From Clostridium sp. (GTDB lineage: Bacteria > Bacillota > Clostridia > Clostridiales > Clostridiaceae), in NCBI GenBank assembly GCA_022773025.1, contig JALEZF010000007.1:45271-109270 (forward strand): DNA of 64,000 nt, in the 5' to 3' direction. Below, piece by piece: positions 55,841 through 64,000 of the stretch. A program made the translations under genes and the position numbers. Within the stretch, counting starts at the first letter, position 1; every line of letters begins with the position of its first letter. Below the pieces are notes generated by a model. The model had not been told where the DNA came from, ran no database searches, and saw only the letters and a list, made by a program, of their open reading frames with translations.

Positions 55841-58282
55841 ATGGATTGTAACTATATAGCTTTAAAATATTATAGACATGCAGTTGAATTAAAAGAAATA
55901 TATGAACTAGTTAAAAATGGCGTGGTGGTTCATATTTTTACAAATCAGGATCAGAATGAAGTGCTTGATGTTATAAGTGGATATAATCAGTGTTTAAAAG
56001 ATGCTAAAGAGTTGAGATTTGTGAATGTGTATAGAACTGATTATATGCTGCAAGATGATGAAATTATAGCATTGGATAATAAAATATTAAATGCTGAATT
56101 TTATGAGAAAGTATGTAAATTAAGGGAGGTAGGTTTTAACTATCAACAATATGAGATTATTACTGCTGAAAAAAACAATAATTACATTGTAATAGCAGGA
56201 GCTGGTACTGGAAAAACTACAACAATGATAAATAGGCTCATATATTTAAGAAAAACTGATTACAGTTTTGATTTTAGCAAGGTTATTCTTATAACATTTA
56301 CTAATAAAGCAAGTATTTCAATGAGAAATAAATTACTTTCTACTTTAGATGATTATTTTACAGTGACGAGGGATAATTTTTATCTTAATGTAATGGATGA
56401 AACTTCAAGTGCAATTATATCAACAATCCATGGTTTTGCAAAGAAATTAATTAATGATAATGGTGAAAATATTAATATAAATAAAATGGCAGAGATAAAA
56501 TCTTTTAAATATCAAAGACAACGAGCAATAACTAGTGGGTTGGACTATCTATATAAAGAGCATACAGAACTATACAAGGTAATAAAATATTACCCATTAT
56601 ATCAGGTGAATAGAAGGTTAGTTGAAATATGGGAAAAGCTTGATAATTACTCTATTGATTTGAATAACCCTGATTGCAAAGTTGATTTTGGAGAAGATGA
56701 AAAGAAATTTAGTGAGATATTAAAGATAGTCTTAGTTAAGGCACAGCAGTATTTAGATAATAACAAGGATTATGAATTTGAAATTGCCGATTTAATGAAA
56801 AAGCTTGCATATAAAGATTTGTTAATAAAAGTGAAAAACGATTATGACTTGATAATGGTAGATGAGTTTCAGGATAGTGATAATGTACAAATTGAATTTA
56901 TAGCAAAATTCAGTAATATTACTGGGGCTAAACTTTTTGTGGTTGGAGATGAAAAACAAAGTATCTATAGATTTAGAGGTGCTGAGCATACTGCATTTGG
57001 TAAACTTAAAAAATCCATTGGAGAATATAAAGAAAAATGTTATGAGTTTTCTATGGTTCGTAATTATAGGACTGATTCATGTTTATTAGAAGATATTAAT
57101 AATTGCTTTATTAAAATAAGTGAAAATGTTGAAAAATTTAATTATGATGAGAAGAATCAAATATATTCCCTAGAGAATAAAGAAGTTAAAACAAAAATAG
57201 ATTTAATAAAGCTTCCTAAAGAGGATATTAGGGCAGTTGGAGATTTTTATGAAAGTCTTCTTAAGAATAAAAAGAATGATGAATATGTTGCGGTTTTATT
57301 TAGAACTAATGAGGATTTAAAGGATTTTAAGAGATTTTGTGATATGGAAAGTTTAAGGTGCAGAATTGATGTATCTGGACAATTCTTTAGACATCAAAGT
57401 GTAAGAGATTTTTATATAATGCTTAAAGCTTTAACTAATTATAAACAAAATGAGATTATATACTCTTTGGTTGACAGTCCATATATTAACACTTCTATTA
57501 ATAAGAAAGTGATAATAGAAAATGATACAGATAAAATACATGACTATCTAGATGATATTCTTGATAGGGAAGGATGGTATAAATATACAAGTCTTGTAAA
57601 TAGCATGGATTCACTATCTCTGATTGATAAGGTCATAGCTGAAATAAATCCTATAAAGAATTATTATGAACATGAATATTTTAAGGCTAAAAGAAATTCT
57701 AGGGATGCAAAGAAGACAGCATATGCAAAAGCCTTGGAATATAAGATAAATCTTGAATATTTAGTATATCTATTAAAAGATAAATTCGCAGATAATGTGT
57801 CATCTATTGAGGCTATACAGAGTTTTTTGAAAAATAAAATTGCTACTGATAATTCAGTAGATGTTAGAAGACTTGAGAAAGTGATTGATGAAAAAGGAAA
57901 AACTCAGATAGATGAAGCTGACTTTCTTCAGTGTTCTACGGTTCATAAAGCCAAAGGTCTTGAATATGAATATGTAGTTTTACCTAAAATGAATAATGAA
58001 TTTATTGTGGGAGGAAATGTAGATATCATTATAAGAAGCAATCTAAATGTAGTTACAATTGGTTTTAAAGTGAAATTTGGAAATGATGAATATATGAACT
58101 CATATTATATTAATTATAAGAAAAATGAGAAGGAAGAAATAATTGGTGAAGAAGCTAGGCTTCTATACGTTGCAATGACTAGATGTAAGAATAGGCTGTA
58201 TTTAAATGCTGGGGGAGTAGTTGGAACAGAAGGACAAAATAATTGGAAAAGTCTTATAGGGGGAGCTGTATCTTATGTATAA
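55841..58282 (+). CDS. UvrD/PcrA-like SF1 helicase with extra N-terminal domain
   Basis: 813 residues. The first 105 or so residues are a separate domain I do not recognise (MDCNYIALKYYRHAVELKE...). The helicase then begins NYQQYEIIT (Q motif) and has Walker A AGAGTGKTTT (K125), motif Ia ITFTNKAS, ISTIHGFAKK, Walker B VDEFQDSD (341-347), motif III GDEKQSIYRFRGAE, motif IV RNYRTD, motif V HKAKGLEYEYVVLP (H702) and motif VI LLYVAMTRCKNRLYL. There is no nuclease domain. It overlaps the next gene by 8 nt, so the products are probably made together. Confidence 0.88.
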   Translation: MDCNYIALKYYRHAVELKEIYELVKNGVVVHIFTNQDQNEVLDVISGYNQCLKDAKELRFVNVYRTDYMLQDDEIIALDNKILNAEFYEKVCKLREVGFNYQQYEIITAEKNNNYIVIAGAGTGKTTTMINRLIYLRKTDYSFDFSKVILITFTNKASISMRNKLLSTLDDYFTVTRDNFYLNVMDETSSAIISTIHGFAKKLINDNGENININKMAEIKSFKYQRQRAITSGLDYLYKEHTELYKVIKYYPLYQVNRRLVEIWEKLDNYSIDLNNPDCKVDFGEDEKKFSEILKIVLVKAQQYLDNNKDYEFEIADLMKKLAYKDLLIKVKNDYDLIMVDEFQDSDNVQIEFIAKFSNITGAKLFVVGDEKQSIYRFRGAEHTAFGKLKKSIGEYKEKCYEFSMVRNYRTDSCLLEDINNCFIKISENVEKFNYDEKNQIYSLENKEVKTKIDLIKLPKEDIRAVGDFYESLLKNKKNDEYVAVLFRTNEDLKDFKRFCDMESLRCRIDVSGQFFRHQSVRDFYIMLKALTNYKQNEIIYSLVDSPYINTSINKKVIIENDTDKIHDYLDDILDREGWYKYTSLVNSMDSLSLIDKVIAEINPIKNYYEHEYFKAKRNSRDAKKTAYAKALEYKINLEYLVYLLKDKFADNVSSIEAIQSFLKNKIATDNSVDVRRLEKVIDEKGKTQIDEADFLQCSTVHKAKGLEYEYVVLPKMNNEFIVGGNVDIIIRSNLNVVTIGFKVKFGNDEYMNSYYINYKKNEKEEIIGEEARLLYVAMTRCKNRLYLNAGGVVGTEGQNNWKSLIGGAVSYV

Positions 58283-60935
58283 GGTGAAAACGCATAATAA
58301 TTCTAAAGAGTATTTTAATAATTTAATTATTGAGAAGGAAACACTATATATCACAGCAAACTCTTCAATATCTCAAATGATTATAGAAAATAAAAAATTA
58401 TCTTTAAATGAGAAAGTTAATGTGATGGATATTGAAAATTTTATTAATATGATATATCCAATTTGGAATGATACAATGAATCAAATAAGACTTAAAGCAG
58501 TACTAAGAAGTTTTTTATTAGAGATGAAAAGTAAAGAAACGGTTGCAGATAACATTAAAGTGCTAAATTACTTAAATGATAATATTTCTATATTGCTCAG
58601 TGATTTTAGATATTTATATGAATCTGGGATTAGACATATAAATGAGACAAAAGATGATGTGAAGTCTGTATTTATAAGAAAGATATATAATGACTTTATA
58701 AATGATGAATATTTTAAAAAGGTTAGTCAAGAACTATCATCTAATAAAGTTTTTGAATGTATAGGAGATAGTAGTTGTAAGTATTATATTGGGAAAGTTA
58801 AAAAGTCAAATGAAGATAGAGCTAAGAAAGAGTTTGAAGAATTAAAGAAGTATAGTCATAACATAAAAAGGATTTATTTTTATAATATTAGTAATATTGA
58901 TCTTAAGAGATATATGCTTATTGAATCATTAAGGGTATCGGGTTATGAAATTGAATTTAGGATTCCATATTATGAGGATATACCTGTGCTGAATAAATGC
59001 TGGGATATGGTTTATAAAGATAAGGATTTATTTGAAATCACTATAGATAAAGATTATTGCACACCTACTAAGAGGAATATAAAGTATATTAATTTTCTTA
59101 ATGGGATGAGAACTGATTTCCCAACTGATGAAGATGTGGTTACTAAGAGTTATAAAGAAGTATATGATTTTAAGAAAGATATTAAAGATGATTGTTTCAT
59201 AACATTTTATAAAGGTAGTATTAATGCTAGTATAGATAGAAGTAAGATACATATAAATGAGCATTGTTATCAGACTGCTATAGGAAAATTTTTGTTGAAT
59301 TTATATAAATGTGGAGTTGAAGATTCAGATGTTAAACTTGATTTTTCTATGTTTAGAGAAATGATTACATCTGGATGGATTGATTATAAAGAATGGAATG
59401 GAACAAAGCTTAAAGCATATCTTATTGATAATGAAGAGTATTTTTCTGGTGTTAAAAGTATAAATGAGATAATACAAAGAATTTATGGGATAAAAGAAAT
59501 ATGTGAAGTCTGTGATATATTTGAAAGTCAATCGAAAAGTAAAATAGGAAATAATAAAACAAAAGCTTTTTTAGCAAATCCTTTTAAATGTCTAAGCTAT
59601 ATAAATACTGATAAGTATGATATTACAGTAGCATATTTGTTAGAAACTACTTTGAAGTTAAAAAGAAGTATACTTAAATTATATAATAATGAAAATCAAT
59701 ATATAAATATTGAGATGCATTTTAATGATTTATATTTATTATTTAATAATAAATATATGAGAAGTCTATATGTGAATGGTACTGATATTGAAAAAGTTAC
59801 CATTAAAAAGATTTATCAACTTTTAAAGAATCCAGATGTTATTGGGAAAAGGGTCTATAAAGATGATTTGTCAGAAATGATTAGTTTAAAGCTTCTGTTT
59901 GCATCCAAGAGTGAAGAAAAAGAAAATGATTTTTCTATTGATCAGCTTGAAGGAGTAATTTTAAGAGATTCATTATTTAAAAATTATAAAATTCTCCATA
60001 TAAGTGACTTATCTTATCAAGCATATAAAGAATATAGTGATATGCATGATAAGTCATTTAGAGTTATGTCTCAAGGGGATATTAAGTATTTAATTGATAA
60101 AAATCTTATTGGACAAAATAAGATATCAGCATTTCAAGCACTTAAGTTACAGTATAAAAGTGAAAAATCCTATCAAAGTTATATAAAATTTGCATTGGGT
60201 AATCTTTTTATTAATTTTAATGGAAGAATAGAGTTTAGTTGGATAAAGGGGATTAGACGTGATGATACTGAGTCAATAATATTTAAACAGATTGAATCTA
60301 TATATAAAAATCATGTATATGTATCTAAGGGATTAGATAGTAAAGAGATAGATATTGACGAACTTGACAGGAAGTATATTGATTATAGTAAAACTGAATT
60401 ATACTCATCTAAAAAAAATATACCTGAAGTGGCTGCTTTAAATTTAGATTTTTGTGGAGATAAGTTTTTATTTTCATCTATTATAAATGATTATCCTATT
60501 TATAAATCTGATTTTCATCAAAGACTAGTTTTTGCAGAGCTTGTAGGCATATTAAAAGATGGCATAGAGGATGGAATTTCTAATATTAAGAAATATTTAT
60601 TTCCGTTATTTCCTCAATGGCAGGATGTTGAGAAAACTAATATATTAGATTGCGAATATGTGAGAAAAAAGATTAATGATTATAAATATTTTGATGGAAT
60701 GAACTATCCAAAAGAAATGGATAAATTATATCTTTTAAAGAGTAGATATATAGTTGGTGAGAAAAATAAAATAAGAAATAGATATAATGATAGACCTTTT
60801 ACTCCTGATAAATATTTTAATGAGTTCATAGATGATTATATAACTGATGCTGAAAATCATGGTGGTAGACATTGTATGATGTGTCCTTATTGTTTTGTTT
60901 GTAGAGAGGGGGAGTTCATAATTGACAGTATCTAA
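58275..60935 (+). CDS. AddB/RecC-like protein with C-terminal four-cysteine cluster, nuclease motif not seen
   Basis: 886 residues, very Lys/Asn/Ile/Tyr-rich. The N-terminus (LYITANSSISQMIIE ... VNVMDIENFINMIYPIW) resembles the degenerate helicase start of AddB/RecC-like proteins and lacks a Walker A. The C-terminus HCMMCPYCFVCRE (Cys867, 870, 873, 876) fits the CxxCxxxxxC iron-sulfur staple of AddB and Cas4; an upstream partner could be Cys727. I could not find the GxxD...ExK nuclease residues. It sits between two UvrD-like helicase genes and overlaps both, which suggests an AddAB-like complex. The family call is by motif resemblance only. Confidence 0.6.
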   Translation: MYKVKTHNNSKEYFNNLIIEKETLYITANSSISQMIIENKKLSLNEKVNVMDIENFINMIYPIWNDTMNQIRLKAVLRSFLLEMKSKETVADNIKVLNYLNDNISILLSDFRYLYESGIRHINETKDDVKSVFIRKIYNDFINDEYFKKVSQELSSNKVFECIGDSSCKYYIGKVKKSNEDRAKKEFEELKKYSHNIKRIYFYNISNIDLKRYMLIESLRVSGYEIEFRIPYYEDIPVLNKCWDMVYKDKDLFEITIDKDYCTPTKRNIKYINFLNGMRTDFPTDEDVVTKSYKEVYDFKKDIKDDCFITFYKGSINASIDRSKIHINEHCYQTAIGKFLLNLYKCGVEDSDVKLDFSMFREMITSGWIDYKEWNGTKLKAYLIDNEEYFSGVKSINEIIQRIYGIKEICEVCDIFESQSKSKIGNNKTKAFLANPFKCLSYINTDKYDITVAYLLETTLKLKRSILKLYNNENQYINIEMHFNDLYLLFNNKYMRSLYVNGTDIEKVTIKKIYQLLKNPDVIGKRVYKDDLSEMISLKLLFASKSEEKENDFSIDQLEGVILRDSLFKNYKILHISDLSYQAYKEYSDMHDKSFRVMSQGDIKYLIDKNLIGQNKISAFQALKLQYKSEKSYQSYIKFALGNLFINFNGRIEFSWIKGIRRDDTESIIFKQIESIYKNHVYVSKGLDSKEIDIDELDRKYIDYSKTELYSSKKNIPEVAALNLDFCGDKFLFSSIINDYPIYKSDFHQRLVFAELVGILKDGIEDGISNIKKYLFPLFPQWQDVEKTNILDCEYVRKKINDYKYFDGMNYPKEMDKLYLLKSRYIVGEKNKIRNRYNDRPFTPDKYFNEFIDDYITDAENHGGRHCMMCPYCFVCREGEFIIDSI

Positions 60936-63000
60936 TGAAGATAAAAAGATGTTCTTTACAAAACTATCAAAGCTATGGACTAACTTTAAGGATTATTCCT
61001 ATATTAGTGGCATAACATTATCTCATGATCAAATTAGTATTATTGAGCAAAATGAAAAACAGATGCTTATAGAAGGATATGCAGGGACTGGGAAAAGTTT
61101 AACCTTACTTTATAAATTTATAGATATAATTGTAAGGGAAAATAATAAAAGAATTCTGTTTGTTACATATAATTCTGCACTTATTGATGATACTAAGAAA
61201 AGATTAAATTTATCAAAGGAATATATAGATAATGTTAATAGGCATGAAACATTTGTTATGACATTTCATGAGATCTCAAGTAAAATTCTAAAGACGATAA
61301 GAATTATTAATAAAGAATGCAATTATTTAACAGCTGATAGGATTAAAAAGTTTGAAGATGATGAATACCGTAGAATAGCATCTATATCAGCAAGATATAT
61401 TCAAAAAACTGGCGAAATGTATAAAGTGATTTCTGATGATGAAAAACTATATTCTACTCATAATGAAAAATTTATAATGGATGAAATTAGATGGATCAAA
61501 GCGATGGGATTCACTAAGCTTGAAAACTATCTTGCGACTGAAAGAACCGGAAGAAGTAAGAGTATAAGACTTACAAGAAATCAAAGAAAAACTATTTTTA
61601 GAATATATAAAGAATATCAGAAAGAGATGGAAAGCTCGAAATATGGATATGCAACTCTTGATCTAGAAGATTATGCATTAAAAATATTAGAAAACAGTAC
61701 TCTCATTGAAGACGACTTGAAGTTTGATTATGTATTTGTTGATGAAGTACAAGACCTTGATCCTATGCAAGTTATGGCATTATGTAAGCTTACAAAAGGA
61801 AATATCATACTGTCTGGTGATGCAAAACAGAGAATATATAAGAAGTGCCCTATAAAATATGAGCAGCTGGGTTTGAATGTAAATCAAAAAGGTAGGAGAA
61901 AACTTTTAAAGAAAAATTTCAGATCAACTAAAGAAATAGTGAATCTTGCAAACTCATTAAGATTTTATGACTCTGATGGTAAATACAATACAGAGGACTA
62001 TGAAAAACATGGGGACAAACCCATAATAAAATATTCAAATGATATCAATAAGATTCTCAAGTATGTTGTTAATGAGATTAAGACAATACAACATGAAAAT
62101 CCAAAGGCAACAATAGCAATTGTTAATAGAGAAGAAATAAAGAATAGGACTGGAAATAAAAGCAACTTTAGAATAGGGTTAGAAATGCAATTGATGCAAA
62201 GTTTAGTTGATGTAAACACATATAATAAAAAGTTTGATTTTTCTAAGGAGAAACAGATTTTTTATACGAATGTATATGATATTAAAGGGCTTGAATTTGA
62301 TGTAGTCTTTGTTATGGATTTTAATAAAATATATTATCCTTACAGTGAAGGCATTCAAAAGATTAAGGATAATAATGATAGTAAGGATGAAAGTTCACTA
62401 AATGATGATTTAATTGAATTCTATAATACAGAGAAAAAGCTTCTTTATGTAGCCATGACTAGAGCTAAAGAAAGGTTATATCTTATTGCTAGTGGGAATT
62501 TTAATAACTCTATATTGGATCCAAGTAAAAAGATATCAGAATATATATTTGATTTTGAAACCAAGGATTATATTTCTAATGGATTTAAAAAAACTGATAT
62601 TGAATCTGGTAAATCAAAATATAATAATGTTGGTTTTGGTAGGATTTTAAAGGACAAGCAGGAGTATAAGATTCAAATGGATATAGATAAGTCTATGCTA
62701 AAAGAAGGTCTTAAATCTCAAACTAAGATTGAAAAAAATGAAATCAAAGATGCAGTTACAAATGAAGATTACCCAATAGCTAATCAGGATAATTTGACTA
62801 GGGATGAGATAATTGAAAAGATTATTAAACCTGTATTAGGTAAAAACAAGATACGTTTCATTGATAATAGATCTAAAAAAGGAGCCTTTTGGGTTATAGG
62901 TGGAATGGAAATTGCTGATATTCTTAAGGTGTTTAGTAAATATAAAGTGTCATTTATCTTCAAAAAAGATGGTGGACGAGCAGTTTGGTATACTAAATAG
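60922..63000 (+). CDS. Second UvrD-like SF1 helicase with distinct C-terminal domain
   Basis: 692 residues from a TTG behind GAGAGGGGGAG (7 nt), overlapping the previous gene by 14 nt. Q motif LSHDQISII, Walker A GYAGTGKSL (K58), Walker B VDEVQDLD (274-280), GDAKQRIYKKCP, KKNFRSTKEIV, VYDIKGLEFDVVFV and LLYVAMTRAKERLYL. After the helicase core comes a linker and a C-terminal unit (about 615-692) with FIDNRSKKGAFWVIGG, a motif I recall from the tails of some bacterial helicase-like proteins. It differs from the first helicase and is not a duplicate. Confidence 0.87.
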   Translation: MTVSNEDKKMFFTKLSKLWTNFKDYSYISGITLSHDQISIIEQNEKQMLIEGYAGTGKSLTLLYKFIDIIVRENNKRILFVTYNSALIDDTKKRLNLSKEYIDNVNRHETFVMTFHEISSKILKTIRIINKECNYLTADRIKKFEDDEYRRIASISARYIQKTGEMYKVISDDEKLYSTHNEKFIMDEIRWIKAMGFTKLENYLATERTGRSKSIRLTRNQRKTIFRIYKEYQKEMESSKYGYATLDLEDYALKILENSTLIEDDLKFDYVFVDEVQDLDPMQVMALCKLTKGNIILSGDAKQRIYKKCPIKYEQLGLNVNQKGRRKLLKKNFRSTKEIVNLANSLRFYDSDGKYNTEDYEKHGDKPIIKYSNDINKILKYVVNEIKTIQHENPKATIAIVNREEIKNRTGNKSNFRIGLEMQLMQSLVDVNTYNKKFDFSKEKQIFYTNVYDIKGLEFDVVFVMDFNKIYYPYSEGIQKIKDNNDSKDESSLNDDLIEFYNTEKKLLYVAMTRAKERLYLIASGNFNNSILDPSKKISEYIFDFETKDYISNGFKKTDIESGKSKYNNVGFGRILKDKQEYKIQMDIDKSMLKEGLKSQTKIEKNEIKDAVTNEDYPIANQDNLTRDEIIEKIIKPVLGKNKIRFIDNRSKKGAFWVIGGMEIADILKVFSKYKVSFIFKKDGGRAVWYTK

Positions 63001-63034
63001 TTATAAAAACATTTGGGAGTGATGTTTTATATAA

Positions 63035-63379
63035 AGGAAGCTATGTATTGTATCTACTGGAATAATGACACCGCTCTCTATAGAGACAGCAGACGAGCTG
63101 GCTAAAGAGGGGATTAAAGTTACAGTATTAAATATTCATAATATAAAGCCTTTAGATATAAAATCTATATTAAATAATGTTATAAAGTGCAATAGAACTC
63201 TTTTTGTTGTTGAAGAAGCAAATAAAATTGAAGGACGAGGGAAACTATTGCATATGGGTTACAAGGTAAATGTGAATTCAGAATGAAACATATTGTTATA
63301 AATAATAGATTTTTACAATCAAAAAACAGCAGGGTTGCTTGCAAAGTATGGTATCACAGCTTTAAATATTATTAAATAG
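63035..63379 (+). pseudogene. Decayed transketolase C-terminal fragment
   Basis: In one frame from 63035 the translation reads CIVSTGIMTPLSIETADELAK and VTVLNIHNIKPLD, the transketolase C-terminal domain. An in-frame stop at 63284 and another at 63299 interrupt it, and the same frame resumes with GLLAKYGITALNIIK ending at 63379, like the end of a transketolase. No start or catalytic part remains. It is different from the intact split transketolase at 38178-39946. Confidence 0.7.
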
Positions 63380-63424
63380 GCCAAGACACTACTAGAGTAA
63401 ATAATTTTTTATTTATACTGATGA

Positions 63425-63465
63425 AAATACAGCAGCTTAATATAGAAAGCTGCTGTATTTTTTTG
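63425..63465 (+). terminator. Intrinsic terminator after the transketolase remnant
   Basis: AAATACAGCAGCTT pairs perfectly with AAGCTGCTGTATTT and runs into TTTT. Confidence 0.9.
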
Positions 63466-63527
63466 CTATGAAAACCACTGGCTATGCCAGTGGATAAAAA
63501 GGCTTTAGCTCTGAAGAAAAAAAGAAA

Positions 63528-63587
63528 TCCTATGATAGAATGAAAGCGACTGACAATCGCAAAACAAAGAAATCATAGGAGGTGTCG
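63528..63587 (+). promoter_or_regulatory. 5'UTR structure masking the tnpA ribosome-binding site
   Basis: TCCTATGAT (63528-63536) is the exact complement of ATCATAGGA (63572-63580), which includes the first bases of the SD AGGAGGTG. A small hairpin GCGACTGACAATCGC lies in between. Such 5'UTR stems repress transposase translation in IS200. Confidence 0.6.
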
Positions 63588-63588
63588 C

Positions 63589-63918
63589 ATGGTAAACGAC
63601 ATAGACAGATTAACACATTCAAAATGGAGGTGTCAATATCATATAGTATTTGCGCCGAAATACAGAAGACAGATAATATACGGAAAATATAAAAGTGAGA
63701 TTGGAAAAATATTGAGAGAAATATGTAGGAGAAATGGAGTAGAAATAATAGAAGCTAATACATGTCCGGATCACATACATATGTTAGTAAGCATTCCACC
63801 GAAAATGAGTGTATCAAAATTTATGGGGATTTTAAAAGGTAAAAGTAGTCTAATGATTTGTAAGCGTCAAAGTTTTAGTGTCTTCAATAATTTCAAAAAT
63901 AGTATTAAAATATCCTAG
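63589..63918 (+). pseudogene. tnpA: IS200-type transposase TnpA, C-terminally truncated
   Basis: 109 residues of an expected 140-150. SKWRCQYHIVFAPKYRRQIIYG and the HUH motif H62-I-H64 (CPDHIHMLVSIPPKMSVSKFMG) are intact. After GKSSLMI the sequence turns into an unrelated tail (CKRQSFSVFNN...), so the catalytic tyrosine helix is lost. It should be inactive. AGGAGGTGTCGC precedes the ATG. Confidence 0.85.
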
Positions 63919-63946
63919 TAAGGTAATACAAGCTTTACTAGGATTA
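63911..63946. terminator. Bidirectional terminator between convergent reading frames
   Basis: TATCCTAGTAA pairs with TTACTAGGAT(TA); T-rich sequence follows on + (TTAATTTTATTTC) and TATTTTAA on the minus strand. Confidence 0.65.
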
Positions 63947-63949
63947 ATT

Positions 63950-64000
63950 TTATTTCTTTTCTTTAACTTTTATGCTTTTAGGGATCTTAGGAGACCAAGG
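63950..64000 (-). CDS. Possible C-terminal end of a minus-strand gene
   Basis: The minus strand is open from the window edge to TAA at 63950-63952, giving 16 residues PWSPKIPKSIKVKEKK. The stop is followed on that strand by a terminator hairpin. Too short to identify. Confidence 0.3.
   Translation of the reverse strand, partial: PWSPKIPKSIKVKEKK

Larger units (their letters stand above)
49261..63379. other. Putative genomic (defence) island at the tmRNA 3' end
   Basis: The DNA from just after ssrA to the decayed transketolase fragment is accessory in content: HsdRMS, a small ORF and the helicase/AddB-like/helicase module. The left boundary at ssrA is a known integration hotspot. The right boundary is inferred from the gene remnants at 63035-63379. 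Codon usage inside changes again at the hsdM/hsdS border, so the island looks composite. Confidence 0.5.
63470..63918 (+). mobile_element. Truncated IS200/IS605-type element
   Basis: The left end has the subterminal hairpin CCACTGGC-TAT-GCCAGTGG (63475-63493), followed by a leader with SD-masking structure and tnpA. No right end and no tnpB are visible before unrelated sequence begins. Confidence 0.7.

Noticed and set aside
55841-58282. Calling the first helicase AddA
   Set aside because: It lacks the C-terminal nuclease domain of AddA and is only about two thirds of its length.
49261-64000. CRISPR array in the accessory region
   Set aside because: No regularly spaced direct repeats were found; the only short tandem repeat is the 12-mer at 49356-49379.

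Overview
The window is AT-rich, SD-dependent, densely packed DNA from a Clostridium-type anaerobe (Clostridiaceae, order Clostridiales). The evidence is the gene order cggR-gap-pgk-tpiA-gpmI-eno-secG, a selenocysteine-dependent glycine reductase operon, a K+-dependent membrane pyrophosphatase, PolC-type DNA polymerase and a tmRNA tag ending in EDNFALAA. Nearly every gene is on the + strand.

Layout. 1-5346: end of a MoxR/DUF58/transglutaminase cluster, trmL and a DegV protein. 5371-13712: tandem glycine riboswitch followed by the complete glycine reductase operon grdX-trxB-trxA-grdE-grdA-grdB-grdC-grdD. grdA and grdB each contain one in-frame UGA (selenocysteine) and must be read through it. 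13775-18806: lipoprotein, ATPase and two permeases of a nucleoside-type ABC importer. 18983-22065: malQ and rpoN (sigma-54). 22185-29677: CggR operator, cggR and the lower glycolytic genes. 29834-34813: secG, hppA, rnr. 34955-43087: a short-chain dehydrogenase, then a PRD regulator, split transketolase, ascorbate-family PTS IIA/IIB/IIC and a transaldolase. 43088-43516: an intergenic repeat element with a remnant of a four-helix-bundle gene. 43597-49260: smpB, polC and ssrA (tmRNA).

Downstream of the tmRNA 3' end the content changes to accessory DNA (about 49261-63379): a type I restriction-modification locus hsdR-hsdM-hsdS, a 42-codon ORF, and three tightly coupled genes coding for a UvrD-like helicase, an AddB-like protein with a C-terminal four-cysteine cluster but no visible nuclease or ATPase motif, and a second UvrD-like helicase. 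A decayed transketolase C-terminal fragment and a truncated IS200-type tnpA close the window. No integrase is present. The three-gene helicase/AddB-like module behind HsdRMS is the best candidate for an undescribed (probably anti-phage) system.

How the parts fit: glycine switches on its own reductase through the riboswitch. Electrons pass NADPH-TrxB-TrxA-GrdA, and acetyl phosphate made by GrdCD is conserved as ATP. Glycolysis is controlled by CggR at the head of its operon, with an extra promoter before gpmI. The PTS cluster apparently delivers a phosphorylated sugar straight into transketolase/transaldolase chemistry. Coordinates and motifs were read by eye from the sequence; family names rest on motif recognition, not on database searches.
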